NCBI GenBank assembly: GCA_963769115.1
Contig: CAVYKN010000010.1
Coordinates: 310,001 to 374,000, forward strand
Direction: 5' to 3'
DNA length: 64,000 nt
Source of the DNA: DASTFY01 sp963769115
Lineage (GTDB): Bacteria > Actinomycetota > Acidimicrobiia > Acidimicrobiales > Ilumatobacteraceae
In this document: piece after piece, positions 10,275 through 20,636 of the stretch
How the letters are laid out: every line of letters begins with the position of its first letter
How positions within the stretch are numbered: position 1 is the first letter of the stretch
The notes under the pieces: generated by a model
Seen by the model: the letters and a program-made list of their open reading frames with translations, nothing else
Database searches by the model: none
What the model was told of the DNA's origin: nothing
Translations under genes and position numbers: made by a program

Positions 10275-11477
10275 ATGCCCGATGACCGGGTCGGCTGGAC
10301 CTCGGTGGCAGGCGGGTTCCTCACGCACTTCGTTGCGTTCGGCATCTCGTACTCGTTCGGCGTCTTCTTCGATTCGATCGGCGAGGCGTTCGGGCAGGGT
10401 GCCGGACCCACGGCCTGGATCTACGGGCTGCAGGCCGCGGCCATGCTCGGTTCGTCCAGGCCTCTCGGTCGCCTCGCCGACCGGATCGGAGCTCGGCCTG
10501 TCGTCGTCGCCGGCGCGCTGCTCATGGGCGTCGGGCTGGTCCTCACGGCGGCGGCCACGGCGATGTGGCAGGTCTGGATCACGTACGGCCTCGTGTTCGG
10601 GATCGGCACAGGCTGCGAGTTCGCGCCCGTGCAGGGAGCGGTGGCCCGTGCCGTCGACCGTCGCAAGGGCCTGGCGGTGGGCATCGTGCTCGCCGGTAGC
10701 GGGATCGGGACACTTGTCCTGGCTCCGACGGCTGCGGCGCTCGTGGAGGCCATTGGCTGGCGGGCGACGCTGGTCGTCTTCGCCGCCGCCTCGGTCGTGC
10801 TCGTGCTCATCGCCGCCGCCATGCTCCACGACAGCCCCCAGCCGGTCACGACCGAGACCACTCCCTCACTGTGGCTGGACCATCGCTTCCGGCTGCTCTA
10901 CGCCGCCATGTTCTTCGGCGCGTTCGGGTACATCGTCCCGTTTGCGTACCTGGTGCCGTTCGCCGAGGACCAGGGCGTGAGCACGTCGACCGCAGCGCTG
11001 ATGCTCGCGACGCTCGGGCTGCTCAGCACCATCGGGCGGATCGTCTTCGCCGCGCTGGCCGACCGTGCGGGCTGGATCAACGTGCTCCGGGCCACGACGG
11101 CCCTGATGGCCGCCCTGCTCCTGGTGTGGCCAGTGATCGGGTCCACCGCCGGCTTGTTCGCCTTCGCCGCCTTGTTCGGGGCCGGCGCAGGGGGATGGGT
11201 GTCCGTGCTCCCGGGGCTGGTGGCGGACTACTTCGGTGAGCGCTCGCTGAAGGCGAACCTCGGTGCCGTCTACACGGCGATGATCGCAGGCACGCTCCTG
11301 GCCCCTCCGATCGTCGGCGCGCTGTACGACTCGCTCGGGAACTTCACGCTGGCGACGCTCTTCGCCGGGGTGACCGCGGCCGTCAACTGGGCGCTGCTGC
11401 TCCCGCTGCCGCAGACGGGCTCCACGGCCGTGCTGGACCCGGCCGAGCGCCTCCAGACGATCGAGGAGGGTGGCTGA
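10275..11477 (+). CDS. MFS transporter
   Basis: An intact 400-residue, 12-helix major facilitator of the monocarboxylate/oxalate-formate antiporter type. The sequence shows six hydrophobic segments, a central polar loop (HDSPQPVTTETTPSLWLDHR, near residue 195), then six more. The loop after helix 2 reads GRLADRIGARPVVVAG, the MFS A-like motif (G-R-L-A-D-R), echoed in the second half by GRIVFAALADRAG. The substrate is likely a small carboxylate or pathway metabolite, inferred only from the family and the neighbourhood. ATG 10275 gives a normal N-terminus; an in-frame GTG at 10239, directly after the SDR stop, is an alternative. Only 3 bases separate it from the next gene. Confidence 0.85.
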   Translation: MPDDRVGWTSVAGGFLTHFVAFGISYSFGVFFDSIGEAFGQGAGPTAWIYGLQAAAMLGSSRPLGRLADRIGARPVVVAGALLMGVGLVLTAAATAMWQVWITYGLVFGIGTGCEFAPVQGAVARAVDRRKGLAVGIVLAGSGIGTLVLAPTAAALVEAIGWRATLVVFAAASVVLVLIAAAMLHDSPQPVTTETTPSLWLDHRFRLLYAAMFFGAFGYIVPFAYLVPFAEDQGVSTSTAALMLATLGLLSTIGRIVFAALADRAGWINVLRATTALMAALLLVWPVIGSTAGLFAFAALFGAGAGGWVSVLPGLVADYFGERSLKANLGAVYTAMIAGTLLAPPIVGALYDSLGNFTLATLFAGVTAAVNWALLLPLPQTGSTAVLDPAERLQTIEEGG

Positions 11478-11480
11478 ACC

Positions 11481-12576
11481 GTGGGATCCGTGCAGCTCGG
11501 CATCGCCGGTCACTTCTCGGCCCCCGCTGACGTGGTCCGGCGACGGAGCGAGAAGGCGGAGGCGGCGGGCTGGGACAGCCTCTGGTGGCCGGACGCCCAG
11601 ATCGGCTACCACCCCGCCGCTCCCGGCGAGGTCGACAACCCCCACGAGGTCTACGACTGGGGGCCGATGATCGGAGCGGCCGCGGTCGTCACCGAGCACG
11701 TCCAGCTCGGCGTGTCCGTGACCGATCCGTTCCGCCGGCATCCGGCGATGCTCGCCCAGACGGCGCAGACGCTCCACGACCTCTCTCGCGGCCGCTTCGT
11801 GTTGGGGCTCGGTCTGGGGGCCATCGAGAACCTCACACCGTTCGGCCTGACAGGTTCGTCACGCGTCGCGGTGCTGGAGGAGGCCCTCGACCTCATGCGC
11901 CTGCTGTGGTCCACGACGGAGCCGGTGTCCTTCAGCGGCTCGACGTGGACCATCGACCGTGGCGTGCTCGGAGTGGACAGCCGAGGCCACGGACGCCCGC
12001 CGGTCTGGATCGGCGGCACGGGACCGAGGACCTTGGAGCTGACCGGCCGGAAGGCGGACGGCTGGATCCCGGTGATGACCTCGGTCGAGGACTACGCGGA
12101 GAAGTGGGCTCGGATCGTCGACTGCGCGCGGGAGGCCGGCCGTGATCGGACGGAGCTGACGGCCGGCTGCCTCTTCCTGACCGTCGCCGGCGAGGACGAG
12201 GCGGTGCTGGAGCGCATGCTCGACAACCCGTGGGTGCGGGCGCTGGCGCTCTCGCAGCCGGCCTCGCAGTTCGAGCGGCACGGCGCCCGGCACCCGCTGG
12301 GCGAGCACGGCTCCGGCATGCGCGGCTTCATCCCGACCCACACCAGCATGGCCGAGTACCGGGCCCTCGTCGCCGAGATCCCGCTCGCCGTGGTGAAGGA
12401 GCTCGTCCTGTGGGGCGACGGCGCCCGCCTCGCGGACCGCCTCGCCGCTTACGCCGATGCCGGCATGGAGCACGCGGTCGTCTGGAACGCCACCGGCATG
12501 GGCGCGCCGAGCGCGGAGGAGGTGCGCGCCTCGTTCCGAGCCATCGAGGACGCGTGGCTCGAGGTTGCAGGGATGA
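11481..12576 (+). CDS. LLM-class flavin-dependent oxidoreductase 2
   Basis: A luciferase-like TIM-barrel oxidoreductase of about 365 residues, F420- or FMN-dependent by family. GTG 11481 starts VQLGIAGHFSAPADVVRRRS after GGAGGG. Landmarks are GWDSLWWPDAQIGYHP, VQLGVSVTDPFRRHPAMLAQ, LSRGRFVLGLGLGAIENL, PPVWIGGTGPRTLELTGRKA DGW and the closing helix LADRLAAYADAGMEHAVVWN. The frame does not stop at the expected C-terminus but runs directly into the CoA-transferase gene. The junction holds ATGA (12573-12576), which would be a normal stop/start overlap if one base were added or lost just upstream. I therefore end the gene at 12576 and treat the read-through as unproven. Confidence 0.78.
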
Positions 12577-14554
12577 GCCTCCTCGCCGGCGCCCGGGTCC
12601 TCGACGTGTCGACATCGGCTGCGGGCATGTACGCCACGCGCCACCTCGCAGACCTGGGAGCCGCTGTCACGCGCCTCGACGCCGATCCCGCGGGCGACCG
12701 CCGCTGGCAGTTGCGCAACCGGGGCAAGCGCGTCGTCGCGGCCACGTCCGGCCGCGGCGACCCGCTCGCCCATGTCGTCGTCGTCGACCGGCCGATCGAT
12801 GAGGACGACCTGCGGCGCCGGTGGGCGATCGGGGACGACGCGCTCATCGTGCACATCACCGGCCGGCACGGCCCGGGCGAGCCATTGCCCCCGAGCTACG
12901 CAATATCGGCGCTGGGCGGGCTGAGCGGGATCTGCGGGATCGAGCACCCGGTGACACCGGAACCCGTGCTCGCTGCACAGCTGGCGGCGCTGTTCGCCGC
13001 CACCGCGGCGACGGCGTGGCTCGCGGGCGTGCGCTCGGTCCGCCGCATCGAGGTCGTCGCCGAGGAGTGCGTGGCCTCCTGTCTCGAATCCGCGCTGCCG
13101 ATCTGGTTCGTCAGCGGGGTCGCTGTGCGCCGGCGTCCGGATCTCCACGACCTCGCCTGGCCGGCGAGGTGCTACCGAACGGGTGACGGCTGGGTCGGGA
13201 TCACCGCCGGGCGCGTCGAGGACGCGGCAAAGGTGCTGGAACTGGTCGGTCTCGGGCGCCTGGTCGATCCCTCGGTGACCAGCATGGAGCAGCTGATCCC
13301 GAAGGTGGACAGGCTCGAACCGGAGCTGTCCGCGGCCTTTCTCTCCTGGCGGACCGACGATCTCACCCGGCGGGGCAGGCCGCCGGCTTGGCCATCGCCC
13401 CTGCCCTGTGGCCGGCCGACCTCCACGACGACCCGCACGTCGTGGCGAGGGGCTTCTCACGTGCGGTACGAGGCGGGAGGGAGCTCGGGTTCCCGGCCGT
13501 CGTCGACGGTGATCGTCCGGATGGCCCGACCAGGGTCGCCACTCCGGATCGGCCCCTCGTCGACCTGCCTCCGGAGACCGCGCCAGCCGGTGTGCGGCCG
13601 CTGGACGGCGTGCGCATCGTCGACCTCACGTGGGCGCTGGCGGGACCCTTCGTCACGATGATGCTCGCCGACCTGGGTGCTGACGTCGTGAAGCTGGAGA
13701 GCGAGGCCCGCGTGGACTCGTCGCGGCTCGTCGGGCCCTACGTCGGTCCGCACGACCACGACCACAGCGGCTACTTCCGGTTCTTCAACCGGCAGAAGCG
13801 CAGCGTCCGCTGCGACTTCAACACCGACGCGGACCGGCAGGTCCTCCTCGAGCTGGTCGCCCGCGGCGATGCCGTGGCCGAGAACTTTCGCGCCGGCATG
13901 GTCGATCGGAAGGGTCTCGGCTACGAGGCGCTGGCGGCCGTCCGACCGTCGCTCGTGATGTGCTCGCTCTCGGGCTTCGGACGAACCGGGCCCAGGCGCG
14001 ACTGGCGGTCGTACGGGGCCGGCATGGCCGAGACGCACAGCGGGCTCGCCGCGGCGGCCGGCGGGGAGCACCCCATCGTCCCCGGCCGGGCCTTCGCGGA
14101 CTGCATCGTGGGCCTGTACGGCGGCCTGACGGTCTGCGCCCAGCTGTATGCCCAGCGCTGGCAGGAACGGGGGTCGTACTCCGACGTCGCCCAGTTCGAG
14201 GCGTGCGCCGCCACCGTCGACGAGCTGGCGGTCGCCGGGCCCGACCCCGAAGAAGCCCACGCGATCGAGGGATCGGACCGTGAGGGGTGGCAGGTGGTCG
14301 GCCGGGCGGGGAGCTGGCCGGTCCCGACCCTGGACGCCGTCGCCGCGGAAGGGCTGGCCGACGGCTTCTGCACGGAGTGGCCGCATCCCGACGGCGGCGT
14401 CGAGGCGTATGCGGTGTTCCCCGCCCGCTTCGACGGCGAGCGCTACGAGATCACCCGATCGGCGCCGGACCTCGGCGAACACCTGGCCAGCGAGGTGCTG
14501 GCCGACTGGACCGATGAGCGGCGGGAACGCCCGATAGGTGCCTCAGCACGATGA
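12573..14554 (+). CDS. CaiB/BaiF family CoA-transferase, two-domain, one frameshift
   Basis: A family III CoA-transferase of about 660 residues made of two CaiB/BaiF-like units, which moves CoA between carboxylic acids. The first unit begins LLAGARVLDVSTSAAGMYAT and looks degenerate: I see no Asp in the active-site position. The second begins GVRIVDLTWALAGPFVTMMLADLGADVVKLES (in two parts, about 13608-13700), continues FNRQKRSVRCDF and SLSGFGRTGPRRDWRSYG, and keeps the catalytic-type Asp in GRAFADCIVGLYGGL (about 14085). One frame change near 13380 separates the units. The start ATG 12573 sits in an ATGA context but is in frame with the upstream LLM gene. It could make the CoA ester used by the synthetase and carboxyltransferase steps. 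Confidence 0.78.
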
Positions 14555-14579
14555 GGGCACCAGGAAGAAGGAGGTTGCG

Positions 14580-15976
14580 ATGACCGACCCCACTGTCGCC
14601 TACGGCGCGTTCAGCTACTGGCACGACACGGCGCCGATCCGGCCCGCGTCCCGCCGGATCGAGCCGGGATCGTGGTTCGACGTCGCCATCGTCGGCGTGG
14701 GCTACACCGGTCTGTGGACCGCGTACCACCTGCTGCAGCGCGATCCCAGCCTCACAGTCGCCCTGCTGGAGCGCGAGGAGGTCGGCTACGGCGCGTCCGG
14801 CCGTAACGGTGGCTTCGCCATGACGAAGATCGGCCACAGCCTGCACCAGATGGTCCGCGACCACGGGGTCGAGCCCACGCTCGCCGTGCACGAGGCTGCT
14901 GAAGGGGCCGTCCAGGGCCTTGCCGCCACCGTCGAGCGCGAGGGCATCGACTGCGAGCTCCGCTACGGCGGTCTCTTGACGGTGGCGGCCAACGACGCAC
15001 AGGTCCGCAAGCTGGGCCGTGAGGTGGCCGCCATCGAGCGGCTGGGTCTCAAGACCATCCGTCCGCTCGACGGGGACGAGGTGCGGAGCATGGTGCACTC
15101 GCCGACGTACCGGATGGCCATAGAGGAAGAGCACTGTGCGGTCCTGCACCCGGCCAAGCTGGCGCGGGGCCTCGCGGACTGCGTCGTGGAGAAGGGCGCG
15201 GCGCTGTTCGAGCGCACGGGCCCGGCGACCCTGACGGACGAGGGCAACCGGGTGCGGGTCGACACGCCGTACGGGCCGGTCTACGCCAAGCAGGCCGTGA
15301 TCGCGACCAACGCGTGGACCGCCCAGAACCCGACCTTCAGCCGTTGGGTGCTCCCGATGTACACGTACATCATCGCCACGGAGCCGTTGGACGATCGGAC
15401 ATGGGCCGAGATCGGCTGGGACGGTTGGCAGGGCATCGAGGACAAGCGCGTCCACCTCCACTACTACCGGCGCACCACCGACGGACGGATCCTCTGGGGC
15501 GGGCGGGACAACACCGCCACCTTCAGGAACGCCATCGGAGCCCGCTTCGACCGCAACGAGCACATCTTCGGCCTGCTCCAGGCCAGCTTCGTGGCGACGT
15601 TCCCACAGCTCACGCAGGTGCGGTTCACGCAACGTGGGGAGGTCCGATCGCCCTCACACCCGACTTCCTGCCCCGGTTCGGCAGCACCTCGCCGCGGGTC
15701 CATCACGGCTTCGGCTACTGCGGCCACGGCGTCGCGCCCTTGTACCTGGGCGGTGAGATCCTGCGGGACCTGGTCGTGGGGGAGGACACGGCTCGTACCT
15801 CGTTGCTCTTCGTGCACAAGCAGGCAGGGCGCTACCCGCCGGAGCCCGTCCGCTACGTGGGGGCCCAGCTGACCCGCAAGGAGAGCCTCTGGTACGACGA
15901 AGGTGGCGATGCCGGGAAGGATCTGAGCCGAGAGCCGCGGTTGCTGCGGCTGGCCACGAAGGTCCTCGGAGGGTGA
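14580..15976 (+). CDS. FAD-dependent oxidoreductase (DAO family) paralog 2, one frameshift
   Basis: The best preserved of three paralogous DAO-fold amine oxidases, about 465 residues. ATG 14580 follows a strong AAGGAGG (about 14567-14573). Residues 8-20 carry YGAFSYWHDTAPI, also present in the other two copies. Then come the FAD site FDVAIVGVGYTGLWTAYHLL, VGYGASGRNGGFAMTKIGHS, AVIATNAWTAQNP, RWVLPMYTYIIATEPL and WGGRDNTATF. A break near 15645 separates the last third (GGPIALTPDFLPRFG, HGFGYCGHGVAPLYLGGE, KESLWYDEGGDAGKDL). Known relatives (PuuB, YcaD-like oxidases) oxidise gamma-glutamylated or free amines. The Asn-Gly-Gly pattern (GASGRNGG) is closer to PuuB than the GASGHNTG of copy 1. The substrate is not assignable. 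Confidence 0.82.
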
Positions 15977-15999
15977 TCAGCGGGCGGGACGACGGCTCC

Positions 16000-16028
16000 T
16001 TGACGTTGGGGGGGTGCCGGGTTACAAA
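16000..16028 (+). promoter_or_regulatory. Candidate sigma70-type promoter upstream of the ABC permease operon
   Basis: The -35 is TTGACG (16000-16005), the spacer is exactly 17 bases, and the -10 is TACAAA (16023-16028). It lies in the 181-base gap after oxidase 2 and would give a leader of about 120 bases before GTG 16158. The run of seven G in the spacer is unusual for this genome. It would drive permeases, oxidase 3 and the binding protein together. Confidence 0.5.
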
Positions 16029-16157
16029 TGGGACTTATGCCGCGTGTCCGAAATACTGTGACGGCGACGGTGGGGAGTCGGAAGGCGTGACGAGCTCCGT
16101 CACTCGGGGAGCGACGCCACGAGTACGGCACTCCGCGGTCGCTCGGGCCGGGCAGAC

Positions 16158-17130
16158 GTGACCCAACCGGTCGTGAGCGGTGAGGCGCTGCCCACGACGT
16201 CCACCGTCGCGCAGGACGAGCAGCTCAACCGCGGCCTACGACGACCCACGCGCTGGATCGGTATCGGGCTGGTCGTCGTGTTCCTCCTGGTCTTCTTCGT
16301 GTGGCCCGTGGTCGACATCCTCCTGCGGAGCCTCGACCCTGAAGGCTTGATTTCGTACACCGATCCCACGTTCAGTTGGACGCACTACGCGGAGGTGTTC
16401 CGCGAGCCAGCGCTGCGCTCCGTCCTCCGCAACACCCTCGTGCTCGCCGTCTGGTCGACGCTCTTCACGGTGGTGCTCGCCTACCCGGCCGCCTACCTGC
16501 TCGCCCGGCTGCGGCGGCGGCTCGCCCTGCCGCTGCTGCTGCTGATCCTCATCCCGTTCTGGGTCTCGATCCTGGTACGCCTCTTCGCCTTCACCCAGGT
16601 GCTCGGCACGAAGGGTCTGGTCAACCAGGCCGCCGATCTCGTCAACCTGGGGCCGTTCCGGCTGCTGTTCAACACGCAAGCCACCGTCATCGGGATGGTC
16701 AACTACCTCCTGCCGTACATGATCCTGATCCTGTACGCGTCGATGGCCGGGGTGGACCCCAACCTCACGGTCGCCGCGAAGAGCCTGGGAGCCACGGCGT
16801 GGCAGGCGTTCCGTCGCGTGTTCTTCCCGGTGACGAAGGGCGCGCTCGTCGCCGGCACACTCCTCGTCTTCGTCCTGGCGCTCGGGTTCTTCCTCACCCC
16901 CGCGGTGCTGGGTGGCCCCCGGAACACCACCATCGCGGTGTTCATCCAGCAGAGGATCAACCTCTTCGACTGGGGCGCGGCCTCGGCCATGGGCATCGTG
17001 CTGCTCGTCGTCACCATCATCGGGTTCACCATCGCGGTGCGCGTGTCCGGTGCCGCGGGACTGATGGGACGCACGCGAGGAAGCCAGAAGGGCGTCTCCC
17101 AGGTGGAGCCGCTCGGACACTCGCCGATGA
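16158..17130 (+). CDS. ABC transporter permease 1 (PotB-like)
   Basis: The first inner-membrane permease of a spermidine/putrescine-type importer. It has about six hydrophobic helices (first: GIGLVVVFLLVFFVWPVVDI), and the EAA loop reads AAKSLGATAWQAFRRVFFPV (about 16772), which docks on the ATPase. A periplasmic loop after helix 1 (DPEGLISYTDPTFSWTHYAE) is typical of PotB. GTG 16158 is the first start in the open frame. No stop separates it from permease 2: the frame continues through 17127, where ATGA occurs. Either the two permeases are fused or a single-base error near 17060-17126 removed the PotB stop. The matching ATPase is probably the gene at 2774. Confidence 0.8.
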
Positions 17131-17931
17131 CGGTGCTCCTCTGGATCGACTTCGCCCTCGTGCTGCTCATCCTGCTGGTGCCGCTCATCGTCGTGATCCC
17201 CGTGTCCTTCACCGATACGGAGTTCATCTCCTTCCCGCCGCAAGGCTTCACGTTGAGCTGGTACGGCGAGGTGCTCACGGATTCGCTCTGGACGTCGGCG
17301 ATCTGGAAGAGCATCAAGACCGGCATCGGTGTGGCGTTTCTCGCCACCGGGCTCGCGCTCCTGCTGGCGCGAGCGATGCTGAGCATCCGGTCAGCGTTGA
17401 CGAAGTCCGCCCTCCAAGCCTTCGTCTACGGGCCGCTGGTGGTCCCCGTCATCCTGCTGGCCATCGGCCTGCTCGGCGTGCAGGAGCGGATCAACCTGCT
17501 CGGCACCACCTGGGGTCTCATCCTGGCGCACACCGTGCTCGCGCTGCCGTTCACGTTCGCGAACCTCTACAACGTGCCGGCGGGGCTGGATCCTGCGCTC
17601 GAGGAGGCGGCGTGGACGATGGGGGCGTCCCGCACCCGGACCTTCTTCGTCGTCGTGCTGCGACCGATCCTGCCCAAGCATCGTCGGCGCCATGCTGGTG
17701 GCTTTCATCACCTCGTGGGACGAAGTGGCGATCGCCCTCTTCCAGACGGTCGACCAGCAGACGCTGCCCATCACCATCTTCTCGTTCATCAAGGCGGGCG
17801 TGCAGCCGAGCGTCGCCGCGGTCGCCACCCTGCTCATCGCCATCGTGCTCGTGGTGATGGTCGTCTCGCAGGTGGTGGGCGGACGCCGACACGCACGCCG
17901 CTTATCCGTCGGTGCTGGAGGCAAGACATGA
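17127..17931 (+). CDS. ABC transporter permease 2 (PotC-like), one frameshift
   Basis: The second permease of the same importer. It starts MTVLLWIDFALVLLILLVPL at an ATGA (17127-17130), then has the PotC-like external segment FISFPPQGFTLSWYGEVLTD and about six helices. The EAA loop reads LEEAAWTMGASRTRTFFVVV (about 17608). Just after it (PILP, about 17675) the frame changes and the last two helices (AMLVAFITSWDEVAIALFQT, VATLLIAIVLVVMVVSQVVG) follow in another frame. It ends with an ATGA overlap to oxidase 3. The upstream frame is continuous with permease 1; see that entry. Confidence 0.78.
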
Positions 17932-19325
17932 AGCTCCGTCGCGGCGCCGATCCCATCGGCATGGGCACCGTCAATTACTGGCACGTCGTCGCCCCGTCGC
18001 GGCCCAGCCGGGCATCCGAGCTGCCGTCGGCGGTGGACGTGGCCATCGTCGGAGGCGGTTTCACGGGACTGTGGACCGCGCTGCAGCTGCAACGCCGGGA
18101 GCCCGGGTTGTCGGTGGTGGTGCTCGAAGCCCGCGCCGTGGGCCACGGCGCCAGCGGGCGCAACGCGGGGTTACCTGACGAGCTGGTTCCACCACTCGCC
18201 CCAGGGGCTGCTGGCCCTCGGCCGGGACGTCGCCCGCGGCATCCACCACGCCGCGGTCGGATCCATCCAAGAGGTCCTCGACGCGATCCGCGAGTTCGGG
18301 ATCGACTGCGATCTCCAAGGCGGCCCGGTCCTCTGGACGGGTTCGAGCGCCGTCGGGCGCCCGGAAGATCGCCCGGGATCTGGCCGCCATCGCCGAGCTG
18401 GACAGCCCGACGTACCGGAAGGTCTAGCCGAGGACCTGCGCAAGCGCATCGGGTCGCCGGTCCTGGAAGCCGGGTACGAGGACACGGTGGCCGCGCTGGC
18501 CAATCCGGCCAAGCTGGTTCGGGGGCTGGCCAACGCGGTCGTTCTGCGGGGCCTCGTGCTGTGCGAGCAGACCCCGGTGCTCGCGGTCGAACCAGGGCCG
18601 GATGGCGTCACCGTGCGGACACCCGGGGACCCTGAAGGCGGCCCGTGTGGTGCTGGCCCGCAACGCGTGGCCGCCGAAGAGGAGCCGTTCCTCGCCGCTG
18701 CTGCCGCTCTACGTGTACGACGTGTATACCGAGCCGCTGTCGGACGACGACTGGGCGGCGGTCGGCTGGGAAGGCCGCGAGGGCATCCTGGACCGCCGGT
18801 TCTTCCTGATCAACATCCGGCCCACGGTGGACGGTCGGATCATGTTCGGCGGTGTCGACGGCCGCCAGCCCTTTGCCGGTTGCGTCTCCCCAGACTCGAC
18901 CGGGTCGACACCGTCTTCGCCTCGCTCCAAGACAGCTTCCACCGCTTCTTCCCGATGTTGCGCCATCTGCGGATGCAGTTCGGGCACGGCGGCCCTCTCG
19001 CCATGACACCGTCCTTGCTGCCCCAGGTGGGCAGCCTCGAGGGCGGGAGGATCCTCTACAGCCACGGGTACTGCGGGCACGGGGTCACGCAGTCGAACCT
19101 GTCGCCAGCATCGTGGTGGACCGGCTCGTCGGCGTGGACACCGAGCGGTCGGAGTTCCCGTTCGTCGGGGCGCTGCCGACGCCGTACCCGCCGGAGCCGC
19201 TTCGCTACCTCGGTGGGAAGGCCACGTTGGCCGAGGGCCGCTGGCTCGACCAGGCCGGCGATGCCGGCCGCAACGTCAAGGACGAGCCGGTCCTGTTGCG
19301 AGTGGCCAATCGGCTCTTCAGTTGA
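17928..19325 (+). pseudogene. FAD-dependent oxidoreductase (DAO family) paralog 3, multiply frameshifted
   Basis: The third copy of the amine-oxidase-like flavoenzyme, embedded between the transporter permeases and the binding protein. ATG 17928 overlaps the permease stop. Visible blocks are MGTVNYWHVVAPSRP, VDVAIVGGGFTGLWTALQLQ, VGHGASGRNAG, AEDLRKRIGSPVLEAGYEDT, AARVVLARNAWPP, LYVYDVYTEPL, IMFGGVDGRQPFAG, FGHGGPLAMTPSLLPQVGS, YSHGYCGHG and the tail AEGRWLDQAGDAGRNVKDE. They are spread over all three frames, with breaks near 18165, 18330, 18420, 18620, 18890 and 19110. It resembles copy 1 (GVDGRQPF, SHGYCGHG) more than copy 2. Its position inside the transporter operon suggests it oxidises the imported amine. 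Confidence 0.7.
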
Positions 19326-19434
19326 AGCCGCTCCGACCGGAGTGGCGGGAGAAGAAGGGGGACATGGGAGACGACGGACGGCGAGGCCCACTCGCCGACA
19401 GGGAGCAAGACCAACCAACATGAAGGGGGACCCA

Positions 19435-20626
19435 GTGAGATCGAAGTGGTTCAGAGTTGCTGCGGTGGCCGCCGCGCTCGCCGCAGTGGCGGGTGCGTGC
19501 GGATCGGACGACTCGTCGTCTGACGCCAGCGATACGACGACGGGTGAGACCGCGGCACCGGACGCCTCGTCGGCGACGTCCGGTGGCGCCGACGAGGGTG
19601 AGCAGTTCCCGGAGAGCATCTTCGGGGACCTGTCGGGCACCGTGGGCTACATGGACGCCTCGGGCGGCACTGTGGCACAGGCGAAGGACGACACCGTGTG
19701 GAAGAACTTCACCGACGTCACCGGTGTCGACCTCAAGCAGGAGTTCCAGGCCGATATGCGAAATCGTGGCGCTGGCCGAGGCAGGAGGGGACATGCCGTG
19801 GGACGTCCTCGAGATCCGACCGTGGCGACTTCGAGGTGCTCAAGGAGAAGGGCTGCTGCAGCCGCTCGACCTGTCGGTGGTACCCGAGGACCAGCTCGAG
19901 CCGGGAACTGTCGTCACCGAGGGGGTCGCCGTAGAGCTCTACACGGCGAACGTCACGTGGAACACGGACAAGTGGCCGCTCGACGGTACGCACCCGCAGG
20001 GTTTGGCGGACATGTTCAACACCAAGGACTTCCCCGGCAAGCGGTGATGTTCAGCTACCCGGAGTTCGGGGCCACGCTGGAGTCCGCGCTGCTGGCCGAC
20101 GGGGTGGCACTTGACGAGCTCTACCCGCTCGACGTCGAACGGGCCCTCGCCAAGTTGGACACCATCAAGAGCGGCATCGTCTGGTGGGACCGGGTGCGAA
20201 GGCCATGGAGCTGTTCGCCTCGGGTGAGTGCGACATCGGCATCGCCTGGACCGGGCGCGTCCTCGCCCGTGTGCAGGACGAGAACGCTCCGCTCGCCGTC
20301 GGTTGGGATACTGCCATCTCGTCGCACTCGGTGTTCACGATCCCGAAGGACGCACCAAATCCCGATCTGGGAAACACGTTGATCTCGTTCTTCGTCCGGG
20401 ACAAACAGGGCCAGATCGACTACTGCTGCGGACCTCCTACACCACGGCGTTGACATCGTTGTCGTCGCCGGAGGACTATCCCGAGGAGATCCGTCCGTGG
20501 CTGCCGCTGGGGGAGAACGCCCCTGGTGTCATCCCGCAGGACGAGCAGTGGTATGCCGAGAACATCGGCGAGTTGACCGAGACCTTCTCGGCCTGGCTGG
20601 CCAGTAGCCGACCACGCGGTGGGTGA
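19435..20626 (+). pseudogene. Polyamine-type ABC substrate-binding lipoprotein (PotD-like), multiply frameshifted
   Basis: An extracytoplasmic solute-binding protein of the spermidine/putrescine family, about 395 residues. GTG 19435 follows a GGGGGA run. The N-terminus is a lipoprotein signal: RSKWFRVAAVAAALAAVAGAC with the lipobox Cys, then a Ser/Asp/Thr-rich linker. The mature part includes ESIFGDLSGTVGYMDASGG, VWKNFTDVTGVDLKQEFQAD, VELYTANVTWNTDKWPLDG, MELFASGECDIGIAWTGRVL and IPKDAPNPDLGNTLISFFV. Frame changes lie near 19760, 19825, 20040, 20195 and 20425. The acidic pocket typical of polyamine binding cannot be checked without a structure. An in-frame ATG at 19420 is an alternative start. 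Confidence 0.72.
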
Positions 20627-20636
20627 CCACCGCACC

